From positions 1 through 64,000 of the forward strand of contig CANJZW010000011.1 in assembly GCA_947479475.1 (NCBI GenBank): a DNA stretch of 64,000 bases. Reading direction: 5' to 3'. This document shows positions 55,338 to 64,000 of the stretch, in pieces; positions within the stretch are counted from its first letter, which is position 1, and each line of letters begins with the position of its first letter. Source of the stretch: Chthoniobacteraceae bacterium. Lineage in GTDB: Bacteria; Verrucomicrobiota; Verrucomicrobiia; Chthoniobacterales; Chthoniobacteraceae. Both the position numbers and the translations under genes were made by a program. A model generated the notes under the pieces. It searched no databases, had not been told where the DNA came from, and saw only the letters and a list, made by a program, of their open reading frames with translations.

Positions 55338-56849
55338 ATGTCAACAATACTCGAACTCTGTCCCAATTTCATCGCCGGCGAGTGGACACAAGCCAAGGGC
55401 GGCGCAACCCCTGTTTTTAATCCTTCAACCGGCGAAACCATTGCGGAATGTCCCGTCGGTTCTGTCGCCGACGCAAACGCTGCTGTCGAAGCCGCGCACG
55501 CCGCGTTTCCTGCGTGGATGGAAACGCCGCCTGTCGAGCGCGCGCGGATTCTCGGACGATTCAAGGCATTGGTTGAATCTAACTTCGAGGACATTGCCCG
55601 TGGCACCTCGCGCGAGCAGGGCAAGACGCTTGTTGAATCGCGTGGCGATGTGAAACGTGGCATGGAGGTCATCGAGTTCGCGCTCGGCGTGCCCTCGTTG
55701 CTCATGGGCGATGTGCTGGAGAACATCGCGCGCGGCATTGATTGCGAAGCCATCCGCCAGCCACTCGGCGTTTGTGTCGGCATCACGCCCTTCAATTTCC
55801 CCGCGATGATTCCGCTGTGGATGTATCCCGTTGCCATCGCTTGCGGCAACACATTCGTCCTCAAGCCGAGCGAAAAAGTGCCGCTCACCGCCATCAAGAT
55901 TGCCAAGCTGCTCGAACAAGCCGGGCTGCCGAAAGGTGTGCTGAATATCGTCCACGGCGGGCGCGAGGTGGTGGATACGCTGCTCACACATCCGAAGGTC
56001 AAAGCGATTTCATTCGTCGGCTCCACGCCGATTGCGCGCTACATTTATGAAACCGGCACGAAGCACGGCAAGCGCGTGCAGTCCAATGGCGGCGCGAAGA
56101 ACTACGTCATCCTCATGCCCGATGCCGACGTGGAAAACTCCACCCGCGGCGTCATCGAAGCTGCGTTTGGTTGTGCGGGCGAACGTTGCATGGCTGGTTC
56201 GACGGTGGTCGTTGTTGGCGGCGCGGGGAAAACCATTTTGCCCACCCTCATCGAAGCGACTCAGCGCATCAAGGTCGGTCCAACCGACCGTGAGACTCAG
56301 CCCGACATGGGCGCAGTCATTACCAAGCAGCATCGTGACCGTGTTTTGGAATTGATCGAAGTGGGCGTGAAGGAAGGCGCAAAGATTCCCGCCGACGGGC
56401 GCGGCGTAAAAGTCACGGAAGCACCCAATGGTTTCTACGTCGGCGCGACGATTCTCGACCACGTCCAGACCGGCATGACGGTGGCAAAGGAGGAGATTTT
56501 CGGCCCGGTGCTGAACGTGATGCACATGGAGGATTTGGACCAAGCCATTGAGCTGGCGAACAAATCATTTTACGGCAATGGCGCGGCCATCTTCACCCGT
56601 AACGGCAAGGCGGCGCGGGAATTTAAGCATCGCGTCAACTGCGGCATGGTCGGCATCAACATCGCTGTGCCCGCTTCGATGGCGTGGTTTCCGTTCAACG
56701 GTTGGAACGATTCGTTCTTCGGCGATCTCCACATGCAAGGCCGCGAAGGCGTGCAATTCTTCACACAGCAAAAAGTCACGACGAGCCGCTGGTTTAGTTA
56801 CGGCGAAGGTGACATCTGGCATACCGAAGCAAAGAAAGCTTATGTATAA
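55338..56849 (+). CDS. mmsA: Methylmalonate-semialdehyde dehydrogenase (CoA-acylating)
   Basis: The 503-residue aldehyde dehydrogenase has nucleophile C284 in AAFGCAGERCMAG, PFNFPAMIPLWMYPVAIACGN and FVGSTPIARYIYETGTKHGK, all MmsA features; the usual general-base Glu is not required in this CoA-dependent class. It converts methylmalonate semialdehyde to propionyl-CoA (or malonate semialdehyde to acetyl-CoA), releasing CO2, with NAD+. Its end overlaps the start of the SDR gene by 8 bp (56842-56849). Length and motifs are standard. Confidence 0.93.
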   Translation: MSTILELCPNFIAGEWTQAKGGATPVFNPSTGETIAECPVGSVADANAAVEAAHAAFPAWMETPPVERARILGRFKALVESNFEDIARGTSREQGKTLVESRGDVKRGMEVIEFALGVPSLLMGDVLENIARGIDCEAIRQPLGVCVGITPFNFPAMIPLWMYPVAIACGNTFVLKPSEKVPLTAIKIAKLLEQAGLPKGVLNIVHGGREVVDTLLTHPKVKAISFVGSTPIARYIYETGTKHGKRVQSNGGAKNYVILMPDADVENSTRGVIEAAFGCAGERCMAGSTVVVVGGAGKTILPTLIEATQRIKVGPTDRETQPDMGAVITKQHRDRVLELIEVGVKEGAKIPADGRGVKVTEAPNGFYVGATILDHVQTGMTVAKEEIFGPVLNVMHMEDLDQAIELANKSFYGNGAAIFTRNGKAAREFKHRVNCGMVGINIAVPASMAWFPFNGWNDSFFGDLHMQGREGVQFFTQQKVTTSRWFSYGEGDIWHTEAKKAYV

Positions 56850-57681
56850 TCTGAAAGGGAAAGTAGCATTAGTCACCGGTGCCGGTGGCGAGCGTGGCAT
56901 CGGCCGCGCCATCGCTCTGCGCCTCGCGCAGGAAGGGGCGGACGTGGCGCTCAACGACATCCACACCGCATCGGCGCCGGGAAGCAGCTGGGGAGGCATG
57001 GCCCAGGTTGTTGGGGAAATCGAAGCCTTGGGTCGGCGCTCGCTCGGCATCGTTGCTGATATTGGTGACGCCACCCAAGTGCAGGCGATGATTGACCAAG
57101 TGATCGCAACCTTTGGCCGCATCGACATCCTGATTAATAATGCCGCAGCGCGAGCTGGCCGCGACCGCGTGCCGGTGGTGGAACTGGACGAGGCGGACTG
57201 GGATCGGGTGCAGCGTATTAATGCCAAGGGCACCTTCCTTTGCAGCCAGGCCGCGGCCCGCGCCATGCTCGCCAACCCGCACTCAGCTCGCGGGGGCAGG
57301 ATCATCAATATCGCCTCGACGGCCGGCAAGAACGGCTCGGCGCGTTACGCCGCGTATTGTGCCTCAAAGTTCGCGGTGGTGGGTTTCACGCAAAGCTTAG
57401 CGCAAGAGTTGGCCCCGCATGGCATCAATGTAAACGCGATCTGCCCGAGCCTCGTCGTCACAGAGCGGATCGATGATATCGCCACTGCCCTCGCGCCCTC
57501 AAATCTTACACCCGAAGATCAACGGGCCGCTTTGATCACACGGGCCTCAGGGCTTTCGCCGCTCGGGCGCATGGCCGAAGTCAACGACGTATCCGCACTG
57601 GCCGCGTTCCTCGCTTCGTCCGAATCCGACTATCTCACCGGCCTCGCGATCAGCGTGGCAGGTGGCAGCCAGATGCACTGA
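56842..57681 (+). CDS. Short-chain dehydrogenase/reductase
   Basis: The 279-residue NAD(P)-enzyme has the cofactor loop TGAGGERGIGRAI, INNAAARAG, and the active-site Y-x-x-x-K in YAAYCASKF with INIAST upstream. PHGINVNAICPSLVVTERI matches the usual C-terminal binding loop. It oxidises an alcohol or hydroxy acid of unknown identity. The start ATG 56842 is set by overlap with mmsA; the longer frame from 56548 runs within mmsA and is not real. It is the last plus-strand gene before a convergent SDR. Confidence 0.9.
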   Translation: MYNLKGKVALVTGAGGERGIGRAIALRLAQEGADVALNDIHTASAPGSSWGGMAQVVGEIEALGRRSLGIVADIGDATQVQAMIDQVIATFGRIDILINNAAARAGRDRVPVVELDEADWDRVQRINAKGTFLCSQAAARAMLANPHSARGGRIINIASTAGKNGSARYAAYCASKFAVVGFTQSLAQELAPHGINVNAICPSLVVTERIDDIATALAPSNLTPEDQRAALITRASGLSPLGRMAEVNDVSALAAFLASSESDYLTGLAISVAGGSQMH

Positions 57682-57744
57682 TCACGCCGGACCGGGCGGC
57701 GCGAAGAGGATAGGCAGACGCGCCTTCATTTCATCAAACGGTGA

Positions 57745-58566
57745 TTAATGCGGCACGGTGGCGCTCAGCCCACCGTCAATCACAAGTTCCGTCCCTGTGA
57801 TATAACTGGCGCGATCCGAAGCAAGAAACACCGCGGCTTCGGCAATATCCCAAGCCGTTCCCATGCGGCCCAAGGGCACAACCTTGTTCCGCCGTTCCTT
57901 CATCTCTTCCAGTGAGCATCCCGCGTAGGCTCCGCGCAGGACGACTTCGATCCGTGGTGTATCGATCAATCCCGCGACGATGGTATTGGCGCGGATCCCA
58001 TAGGAGGCGTAGTCGATTGCGAGGGTCCGCGTCAAAGCAATCGCAGCCGCCTTCGTGGCCGCATAGGCCAGCGATGAATAACCCAGATGACGGAGGGCGG
58101 CGATGGAGGACGTCGTCAGGATGACTCCGCGGCGGCGTTCCATCATTCCCGGCAATACGGCCTGCGTTGCCACATGGAGGGAGGTGACATTGGCATCCTG
58201 AATGCGCCGCCAGTCGGCCGCACTGGTATCGCGAGCATTGCCGCTCTTCGACAACCCGACGTTGTTGTGCAGCACGTCGATGGTCCCCAGTTGCTCAGTG
58301 ACCTCGCGCACCAGTGACTCCAGCGAGGTGTCATCAAGGACATCGACTTGGAATGCCTCCGCCGTGCCGCCTTCACTTCGGATGATCTCCACGGTTTCCA
58401 CAGCGGATGGCAAGTTGAAATCGGCGACGGCGACTCTGGCACCTGCTCTCGCGTAAGCGACCGAAATGGCTCGTCCGATACCCCACCCAGGGGCGATCGA
58501 ACCACCCCCGATCACGAGGCAGAGGCGTTCAGTCAGGATGTTCTCGCGGGAAGGGATAACGAGCAT
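57745..58566 (-). CDS. Short-chain dehydrogenase/reductase (opposite strand)
   Basis: The 273-residue protein has GGGSIAPGWGIGRAI (cofactor loop), LHNNVGLSKSG, TTSSIAALRH and the catalytic YAATK. The VVIGGG loop is looser than in the other SDR. It is convergent with the plus-strand SDR and divergent from the MFS gene (start 58684). Being opposite in the middle of the set, it could belong to an adjacent transcription unit but acts on similar chemistry. The substrate is unknown. Confidence 0.88.
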   Translation of the reverse strand: MLVIPSRENILTERLCLVIGGGSIAPGWGIGRAISVAYARAGARVAVADFNLPSAVETVEIIRSEGGTAEAFQVDVLDDTSLESLVREVTEQLGTIDVLHNNVGLSKSGNARDTSAADWRRIQDANVTSLHVATQAVLPGMMERRRGVILTTSSIAALRHLGYSSLAYAATKAAAIALTRTLAIDYASYGIRANTIVAGLIDTPRIEVVLRGAYAGCSLEEMKERRNKVVPLGRMGTAWDIAEAAVFLASDRASYITGTELVIDGGLSATVPH

Positions 58567-58683
58567 CGGTGCACTTTAGTAAGCGCCTCGGAGTTAGGCA
58601 ATATTTGAATGAGAATCATGCTGGAAGTTGCCATTCATCTTGCCTACAACTGGTATCTTACGCAGCGATCTCGCCCCCCCGAA

Positions 58684-60063
58684 ATGTCCGACAATAAATC
58701 CAACCCCGCCGAGCCGCCATACCCGCCCGCATCCTATGCCTGGTATACGCTCGGGGTGCTGACGTTCGTCTATATTTTCTCGTTCATTGATCGCACCATC
58801 TTGAACCTGCTGGTCGGGCCGATTCGCCGTGATCTGAACATCAATGACACGCAGATGAGCGTGCTTATGGGCTCGGCTTTCGCGTTGGCCTATACATTTT
58901 TCGGCATTCCCCTTGGTCGCATGGCGGATACCAAGAACCGGCGCGGATTGATCGCAGTGGGTTTTGTCGTCTGGAGTTTGTTTACCGCCGGCTGCGGACT
59001 GGCAAAGAACTTCTGGCAGATGTTGCTCATGCGGATCGGCGTGGGCGTGGGCGAGGCATCGCTTTCACCAGCGGCTTACTCCTTGATCTATGATTACTTT
59101 CCACCGCATCGCCGTGCGACTGCGCTGAGTATTTACGGCACCGGGATCTACCTGGGCGGAGGCATCGCGCTGCTGCTGGGTGGCTTGGTGATCAAGCTGG
59201 CCTCAGGGCAGGAATCGTGGGCCTTGCCAATCATTGGAGAAACCCGGCCATGGCAGATTATTTTCCTGATGGTGGGTTTGCCCGGCATTCTCTTCTCACT
59301 CCTGCTCTTCACCTTTCAGGAGCCGATCCGCCGGGGCATGCGGCAGGTGCGCGATGCCGCTGGTGGCTTGAAACAAGTCGAGACTCCACTGCGGGAAGTC
59401 GTCGCCTATATCAAAGCGAATAAGGTCACCTTTCTCTGCCATAATCTGGGGATTTCACTGTTCGCCGTTTCAACCTATGGATCGAAGGCGTGGATACCGA
59501 CGTTCTTTGTCCGGACGCATCATTGGACGTCTGGAGACATTGGCATCCAGTTCGGCATCATCCTCGCGGTGTGTGGAACGATCGGCATTATCAGCGGGGG
59601 ACGACTGGCAGACTACCTGGCGTCGCGCGGTCATCGCGAGGCGAACCTGCGTGTCATGTCGCTAGCCCCGATCCTCGCAGCTCCGATCAGTCTTGCTTTT
59701 CCGCTGGTGGAAAGCCCGACGCTGGCACTCGCGCTGCTGGTACCCTTGATGTTTCTCATGTCAGCACCCTATGGCTGCGCACCGGCGGCCATCACGCAGA
59801 TCATGCCCGCACCCATGCGCGGACAGGCCGGGGCGCTCTACCTTTTTGTCAATGTGTTGGTCGGGCTCGGCTGCGGCCCCACTGCGATCGCGCTCACGAC
59901 CGACTACTTCTTTCACGATGACGCCATGCTGCGGTATTCCCTGGCCTTCGTGACTGCCACCGCGCAGGTGGCGTCAGCGATCATCCTCTGGTTTGGGCTG
60001 AAACCCTTTGTCCGCAGTCTCGATCGGCTCAAGGCATGGAACACCGCGCATGCACCTGAGTGA
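58684..60063 (+). CDS. MFS transporter, spinster/ACS-like
   Basis: The 459-residue membrane protein has about twelve spans (FTFVYIFSFIDRTILNLL onward). The family signature between spans 2 and 3 is GIPLGRMADTKNRRGL. FIDRTILNLLVGPIRRDL and GVGVGEASLSPAAYSLIYDY are typical of spinster-like and anion:cation symporter MFS proteins, many of which move organic acids. It would carry the substrate or product of the catabolic set. ATG 58684 is preferred to 58609 because relatives begin with a Pro-rich tail then span 1. It is 59 bp from the CoA-transferase gene. Confidence 0.88.
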   Translation: MSDNKSNPAEPPYPPASYAWYTLGVLTFVYIFSFIDRTILNLLVGPIRRDLNINDTQMSVLMGSAFALAYTFFGIPLGRMADTKNRRGLIAVGFVVWSLFTAGCGLAKNFWQMLLMRIGVGVGEASLSPAAYSLIYDYFPPHRRATALSIYGTGIYLGGGIALLLGGLVIKLASGQESWALPIIGETRPWQIIFLMVGLPGILFSLLLFTFQEPIRRGMRQVRDAAGGLKQVETPLREVVAYIKANKVTFLCHNLGISLFAVSTYGSKAWIPTFFVRTHHWTSGDIGIQFGIILAVCGTIGIISGGRLADYLASRGHREANLRVMSLAPILAAPISLAFPLVESPTLALALLVPLMFLMSAPYGCAPAAITQIMPAPMRGQAGALYLFVNVLVGLGCGPTAIALTTDYFFHDDAMLRYSLAFVTATAQVASAIILWFGLKPFVRSLDRLKAWNTAHAPE

Positions 60064-60122
60064 TCTCCAAATCAGCCATTTCGATTCCGTGACGTTTTTT
60101 GAGCCCCACCACCCTTCTTCCG

Positions 60123-61469
60123 ATGAGCAAAGTATTCTCCAACGCCAAGGCGGCCCTCGATGGGTTGCTCCACGATGACATGACGATCGCAGCCGGAGGC
60201 TTCGGTCTCTGCGGCATTCCTGAGAACTTGATAGCCGAGCTGCGCGACCAGGGAGTGAAAGGGCTGACCATCATCGGCAACAACGCTGGCGTGGACGACT
60301 TTGGAATGGGAATCTTGCTCAAGACCCGGCAGGTGAAAAAAGTCCTGGCCTCTTATGTGGGTGAAAACAAGGAGTTCGAGCGTCAGGTGCTCGCTGGCGA
60401 ACTCGAACTGGAGCTGGTGCCCCAGGGCACTCTCGCCGAGCGGTTGCGCGCCGGCGGCGCGGGCATCCCCGGTTTCTACACGCGCACCGGATTCGGCACC
60501 ACTCTGACCGAGGGCAAGGAGACAAAATGTTTCGACGGAAAGACCTATGTGCTCGAACCCAGCATCACGACAGACCTCTCCATCATCAAGGCATGGAAGG
60601 GCGACCGCTCCGGCAATCTGGTTTTTCGGAAGACCGCGCGGAACTTCAATCCGATGATCGCGACTTGCGGCCAGGTCTGCGTGGCCGAGGTGGAGGAACT
60701 CGTCGAAGTCGGTGACCTCGATCCCGACCAAATCCACACGCCGGGGATCTATGTGGACCGCATCATCGAGGGCTCGAACTATGAGAAGCGCATCGAGTTC
60801 CTCACGGTCCAAGATAACGCCGCGGCGAAAAAGGAATCCCCCGTTCGGGAACTGATGGCGATACGCGCCGCGCAGGAATTGCGCGACGGCTTCTATGTGA
60901 ACCTTGGCATCGGCATCCCGACGCTCGTGGCCAACTTCATCCCAAAAGGCGTCAACGTCACTCTCCAGTCCGAGAACGGCCTGCTCGGCATCGGCCCATT
61001 CCCATCCGAGGACCAAGTCGATCCCGACCTGATCAACGCTGGCAAGCAGACGATCTCGACGATTCCCGGCTCAGCCTTTTTCTCCGGCTCCGACTCGTTT
61101 GCCATGATTCGCGGTGGCCACATTGACCTCTCAATTCTAGGCGCGCTCGAAGTGGCCGCCAACGGCGACATCGCGAACTGGATGGTGCCAGGGAAAATGG
61201 TGAAGGGTCCCGGCGGAGCGATGGATCTGGTCGCCGGCGTGCGGCGAGTGGTCGTGGTCATGGAGCACTGCGCCAAGGACGGCAGTCCGAAGATTCTTCC
61301 GCAGTGCACGCTGCCCATCACGGGCAAAGGGGTGGTCAGCCTGATAATCACAGATCTCGGTGTGTTTGAGGTGAAGCCGGGCGGAGGCCTCGTGCTGACG
61401 GAACTGCATCCCGGAGTGAGTCTCGACGAGATACGCGCCCGCACCGGTGCACCGTTCGAGGTGGCGTGA
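60123..61469 (+). CDS. 3-oxoacid CoA-transferase, fused A and B subunits
   Basis: The 448-residue protein is a head-to-tail fusion. Residues about 1-235 match subunit A ([29 protein letters not shown]-like LTIIGNNAG). Residues about 240-448 match subunit B ([33 protein letters not shown]). The Glu at residue 284 in SENGLLG is the CoA-thioester-forming residue. It transfers CoA from succinyl-CoA (or another donor) to a 3-oxoacid such as acetoacetate, the predicted product of the BKACE in this set. ATG 60123 gives the family start. It is the last gene of the set. Confidence 0.93.
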   Translation: MSKVFSNAKAALDGLLHDDMTIAAGGFGLCGIPENLIAELRDQGVKGLTIIGNNAGVDDFGMGILLKTRQVKKVLASYVGENKEFERQVLAGELELELVPQGTLAERLRAGGAGIPGFYTRTGFGTTLTEGKETKCFDGKTYVLEPSITTDLSIIKAWKGDRSGNLVFRKTARNFNPMIATCGQVCVAEVEELVEVGDLDPDQIHTPGIYVDRIIEGSNYEKRIEFLTVQDNAAAKKESPVRELMAIRAAQELRDGFYVNLGIGIPTLVANFIPKGVNVTLQSENGLLGIGPFPSEDQVDPDLINAGKQTISTIPGSAFFSGSDSFAMIRGGHIDLSILGALEVAANGDIANWMVPGKMVKGPGGAMDLVAGVRRVVVVMEHCAKDGSPKILPQCTLPITGKGVVSLIITDLGVFEVKPGGGLVLTELHPGVSLDEIRARTGAPFEVA

Positions 61470-61762
61470 TTAAGGATAGGATAGCAGGAAATCAAATGGT
61501 CGCTGAGTCCGACAGCCAGAACGATTTCAAAAGCTGTTCGACGCAGTTGCGAAGTGAGCTGAATATCTGCGCTTCCGAAGCCCGTGCCTCTGCAAATTCG
61601 ATGATTCTCTCCCGACCTGGGAACAAGGGGGCAGTGTTCATTTTCTTGCCGCCACAAACTACAGATGTCATTTGCGTCTGATGAAGCTCCGATATGGCGC
61701 GGAGTATTCCTGGTTCCTGGCTGAGAAAATGAAAGCACATGAACACGGACCCCTTGTTCCTC
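61470..61762. other. Spacer with no recognised gene
   Basis: This 293 bp between the convergent CoA-transferase and kinase genes holds only a minus-strand open frame (61492-61741, from an ATG) that encodes an 80-residue Ser/Cys-rich peptide of no recognised family. It has no supporting ribosome site. I regard it as probable noise. Confidence 0.3.
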
Positions 61763-64000
61763 CTAGCGTTCGCACACAATCCGGAAACCCACACCCGACT
61801 TCTTGACTTCCGATACGTGAAAATACCGGTGCGAGGAGAGCATCAGTTGTTCCTCTCCCTTCCACCAATCACAACCCCGAAGCACACGCGCACCCTTTTC
61901 CATGCCGTCGAGCATCCACTCCTGTACGTTCCCTCCTAAATCATAGAACCCAAGACTGTTCGGCTTGAAGGAAGCCACTGGGGCGGTCCCTTTGATTCCA
62001 TCCACCCCGATTTTCCGACCATCCGCCTGACCGCTTTCCAAGACGGCATAGTTTCCTTCGTCAGGTTTGGGTGGAAAGGAGTCGCCCCAAGGGTACTTGC
62101 TTTTTCCAGCAGCAGCCTCCCACTCGGAGTTTTTGGGAAGCCTCCATGTTTTGCCCGTTTGGAAACTCAACCAATCACAACACGCCTTGGCTTGATGCCA
62201 GGTTTGTTCTGCCACCGGGTGTTCGTCCGATTCCGGATATTCGTGCAGTGGGGTGATGACTTCATGCGGCATCCACGCATACGAACCGGAGGCTTTCGCG
62301 TAGAGCTTCCATTCCGCCACCGTAAACTCAGTGCAACTCATGTGAACCGACGTATGGGGAACCGGAAGGAGCTTCTTCTCCAATCGCCGAACTAATTCCG
62401 CAAGAGCCGCTTTATCCACAAGTTTTCCGAGGCTTGAGGAGGGAAGAGCTTTGATGCGGATATTCCGGTACGAACAGCCGGAAACCGACTGAAGTCCGAT
62501 CAAGCCCGACGAAACGGATTCCGTGCGGGATTTCGAGAATTTCACCGACTTCAAGCCCTTCGACTCTGGCCGTTGATTCCACTCGGGAGATCCAATTTCA
62601 TAATCACACACGAGCACTCCATTCACCCAGTGTTTGCAATGATTTCCTTTTTGCTCCAGGCGTGCCGTGTTCCATGTTCCCGCAGAAAACGAGGCATCCC
62701 GCGTCGCGTGCAAAAGTCCCCAGCAGGATCCAGATTTCCATCCTGCGTCTTCATTAAATTCCGTGCCGCACAACTGCATTTCCAAAAAGGCAATAGGCGT
62801 CTTGCCCTCATTCAAAAGAGTTCGAAAGAAGATGCCGCCGTTTGATTTCTTCTCGTCGGAAACCTTCCACTCCAACTCGAGTTCAAAATCCTCGAAAGGC
62901 TCATCGAACATCAACCAGTTGTGGCCTTCCCCAGTCATTTCGCCGTTGAGTATCCTCCATTCGAGCGGATCCGGCGTTTGTACTCCACGCCAACCCGCGA
63001 ACGTTTTTCCATCAAACAAAGCCCTCCACTGCCCTGGAGAGTTGGAGGAGGCACTCCCATTCGGTGTTTTCGAGGAGCGCGCGCCTTTGTTCGGAGTCCA
63101 AACAATCCGACCGACCGCGGCAAGCGCCAGGGCGAGCAAGGGCAATCCGAACGCAAGAGCGATGCGCGGGGTGAAAGTGCGGGAAGCCTTTTTTTGAAAA
63201 GAGGTTCCCGCGGCGTGCAGAGGCTCCGTCATTTGCGTCGGTTCAGACAGGGACGCGTAGGCGCTTTGAAGATCCGCGCTCAGTTCGGCGTAGCTTGCAT
63301 GACGGTCTTCGGGAGCCTTTTGCAGCATCTTGGTCACCACCGCTCCCACCGCTGGAGGCAGATCCGAATTGAGCGAACGCACATCAGGAATCTCCGCGCC
63401 GATATGTTTTATCATTACCGAAACCGCGCTGTTTGCGGAATAGACCGGAGAGCCGCTCAAAAGATGGAAAAGCGTTGCGCCCAGGCTGTAGATGTCGGTG
63501 CGGAAGTCGATGTCGCGTTTGCCCTCGGCCTGCTCCGGACTGATGTACAGAGGGGTGCCCATGGACGCGCCGGTCATGGTGAGGCCTTGCTGTTGGTCGG
63601 AGCTTTTTGCCAGACCCAAATCGCCCAGCTTCACCTCCCCGTCATTGGAGAGAAAGATATTGTCTGGCTTGATGTCCCTGTGGATGAGTTGGGCCTTGCG
63701 CCACCCGTGCTCGAGGGCGGTTTGGACGTGCATGCCGATGGCGAGCGCCTCCGCCGCTTCGAGTTTGCCGAGACGTTTGAGGCGGGCTTGAACGCTTTCG
63801 CCATCGACAAACTCCATGGCAAACCAGTGAATGCCGTCGCTTTCTCCAGCGGCATACACCTGGACTAGGTTTGGGTGGTTTAGGCCTGCGGCCGCAACAG
63901 CTTCGTTATGAAAGCGGGAGACAAATTCCGCATCTGAAGAAAGTGATGACTGAAGCGTTTTGATCGCTACCAAGCGCCTGAGAACCGTTTGGCGTGCCTT
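61763..64000 (-). CDS. Hanks-type Ser/Thr kinase fused to DUF1080 and FGE-like domains (5' partial)
   Basis: The gene runs off the right edge, so its N-terminus is missing; the visible part is about 745 residues. The kinase has VAIK (ATP-binding Lys), HRDIKPDN (catalytic) and LGDLGLA (DLG variant of DFG). One span (IALAFGLPLLALALAAVGRIV) follows. A DUF1080 domain comes next (GQWRALFDGKTFAGWRG, FEDFELELEWKVSDEKKSNGGIFFRT), then an FGE/SUMF1-like domain (WRLPKNSEWEAAAGKSKYPWGD, NSLGFYDLGGNVQEWMLDG, GVGFRIVCER). The cytoplasmic kinase would be linked through the membrane to a periplasmic sensing or sugar-binding region. No output is known. The TAA-type stop lies at 61763. Confidence 0.85.
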   Translation of the reverse strand, partial: KARQTVLRRLVAIKTLQSSLSSDAEFVSRFHNEAVAAAGLNHPNLVQVYAAGESDGIHWFAMEFVDGESVQARLKRLGKLEAAEALAIGMHVQTALEHGWRKAQLIHRDIKPDNIFLSNDGEVKLGDLGLAKSSDQQQGLTMTGASMGTPLYISPEQAEGKRDIDFRTDIYSLGATLFHLLSGSPVYSANSAVSVMIKHIGAEIPDVRSLNSDLPPAVGAVVTKMLQKAPEDRHASYAELSADLQSAYASLSEPTQMTEPLHAAGTSFQKKASRTFTPRIALAFGLPLLALALAAVGRIVWTPNKGARSSKTPNGSASSNSPGQWRALFDGKTFAGWRGVQTPDPLEWRILNGEMTGEGHNWLMFDEPFEDFELELEWKVSDEKKSNGGIFFRTLLNEGKTPIAFLEMQLCGTEFNEDAGWKSGSCWGLLHATRDASFSAGTWNTARLEQKGNHCKHWVNGVLVCDYEIGSPEWNQRPESKGLKSVKFSKSRTESVSSGLIGLQSVSGCSYRNIRIKALPSSSLGKLVDKAALAELVRRLEKKLLPVPHTSVHMSCTEFTVAEWKLYAKASGSYAWMPHEVITPLHEYPESDEHPVAEQTWHQAKACCDWLSFQTGKTWRLPKNSEWEAAAGKSKYPWGDSFPPKPDEGNYAVLESGQADGRKIGVDGIKGTAPVASFKPNSLGFYDLGGNVQEWMLDGMEKGARVLRGCDWWKGEEQLMLSSHRYFHVSEVKKSGVGFRIVCER

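Noticed and set aside
61492-61741. Small minus-strand ORF after the kinase gene
   Set aside because: No ribosome site, no family and unusual composition; kept only as a note in the spacer entry.

Overview
The window looks like chromosomal DNA of a GC-rich member of the PVC group, most likely Verrucomicrobiota. The evidence is the gene content: secreted sulfatase, Gfo/Idh/MocA oxidoreductases with signal peptides, ThuA and DUF1080 proteins, a beta-propeller/HEAT/cytochrome c dehydrogenase, a cupredoxin-PA14 fusion, a giant Ig-repeat protein and a Hanks kinase fused to DUF1080 and FGE-type domains. No rRNA, tRNA, CRISPR array, transposase or phage gene was recognised.

Layout. 0-0.8 kb: two decayed genes (SelO-like, metallophosphoesterase). 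0.9-3.3 kb: DUF5672 protein and sulfatase. 3.5-7.5 kb: a compact three-gene operon of a MotA/TolQ/ExbB-like channel with zinc ribbon and coiled-coil tail plus two ExbD-like single-span partners. 7.5-10 kb: two Gfo/Idh/MocA oxidoreductases. 10.3-15.5 kb: a giant secreted Ig/NHL protein. 15.8-34 kb: mostly ordinary genes (LTXXQ-like protein, RadC, polyprenyl synthase, sulfate ABC transporter with an Rrf2 regulator, YugP-type peptidase, secreted dehydrogenase and cupredoxin pair, YmdB-like phosphodiesterase, FmdB-like protein, HI0933-type flavoprotein, ABC exporter and PfkB kinase). 34.5-39.9 kb: three secreted enzymes resembling a breakdown set for amides or other C-N compounds. 40.3-42.8 kb: trpG, trpE and hisI.

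44.5-49.8 kb: an AraC regulator divergent from Gfo/Idh, NagB-like, ThuA and DUF1080 genes, plausibly for a (3-keto) amino-sugar glycoside. 49.9-50.6 kb: a rearrangement scar that joins the 5' end of a beta-helix gene to a broken methyltransferase gene on the other strand. 52-61.5 kb: a catabolic gene set (BKACE, ADC-like enzyme, FAD-linked 2-hydroxyacid dehydrogenase, methylmalonate-semialdehyde dehydrogenase, two SDRs, MFS carrier, 3-oxoacid CoA-transferase) that reads as a route for an unknown acid ending in acetyl-CoA or propionyl-CoA. The right edge cuts the kinase-DUF1080-FGE gene.

The best candidates for something undescribed are the ion-channel operon at 3.5-7.5 kb, the BKACE catabolic set at 52-61.5 kb, the kinase fusion at the right edge, and the NagB-like protein with substituted catalytic residues. 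All functions are inferred from reading sequence; no database search was run.
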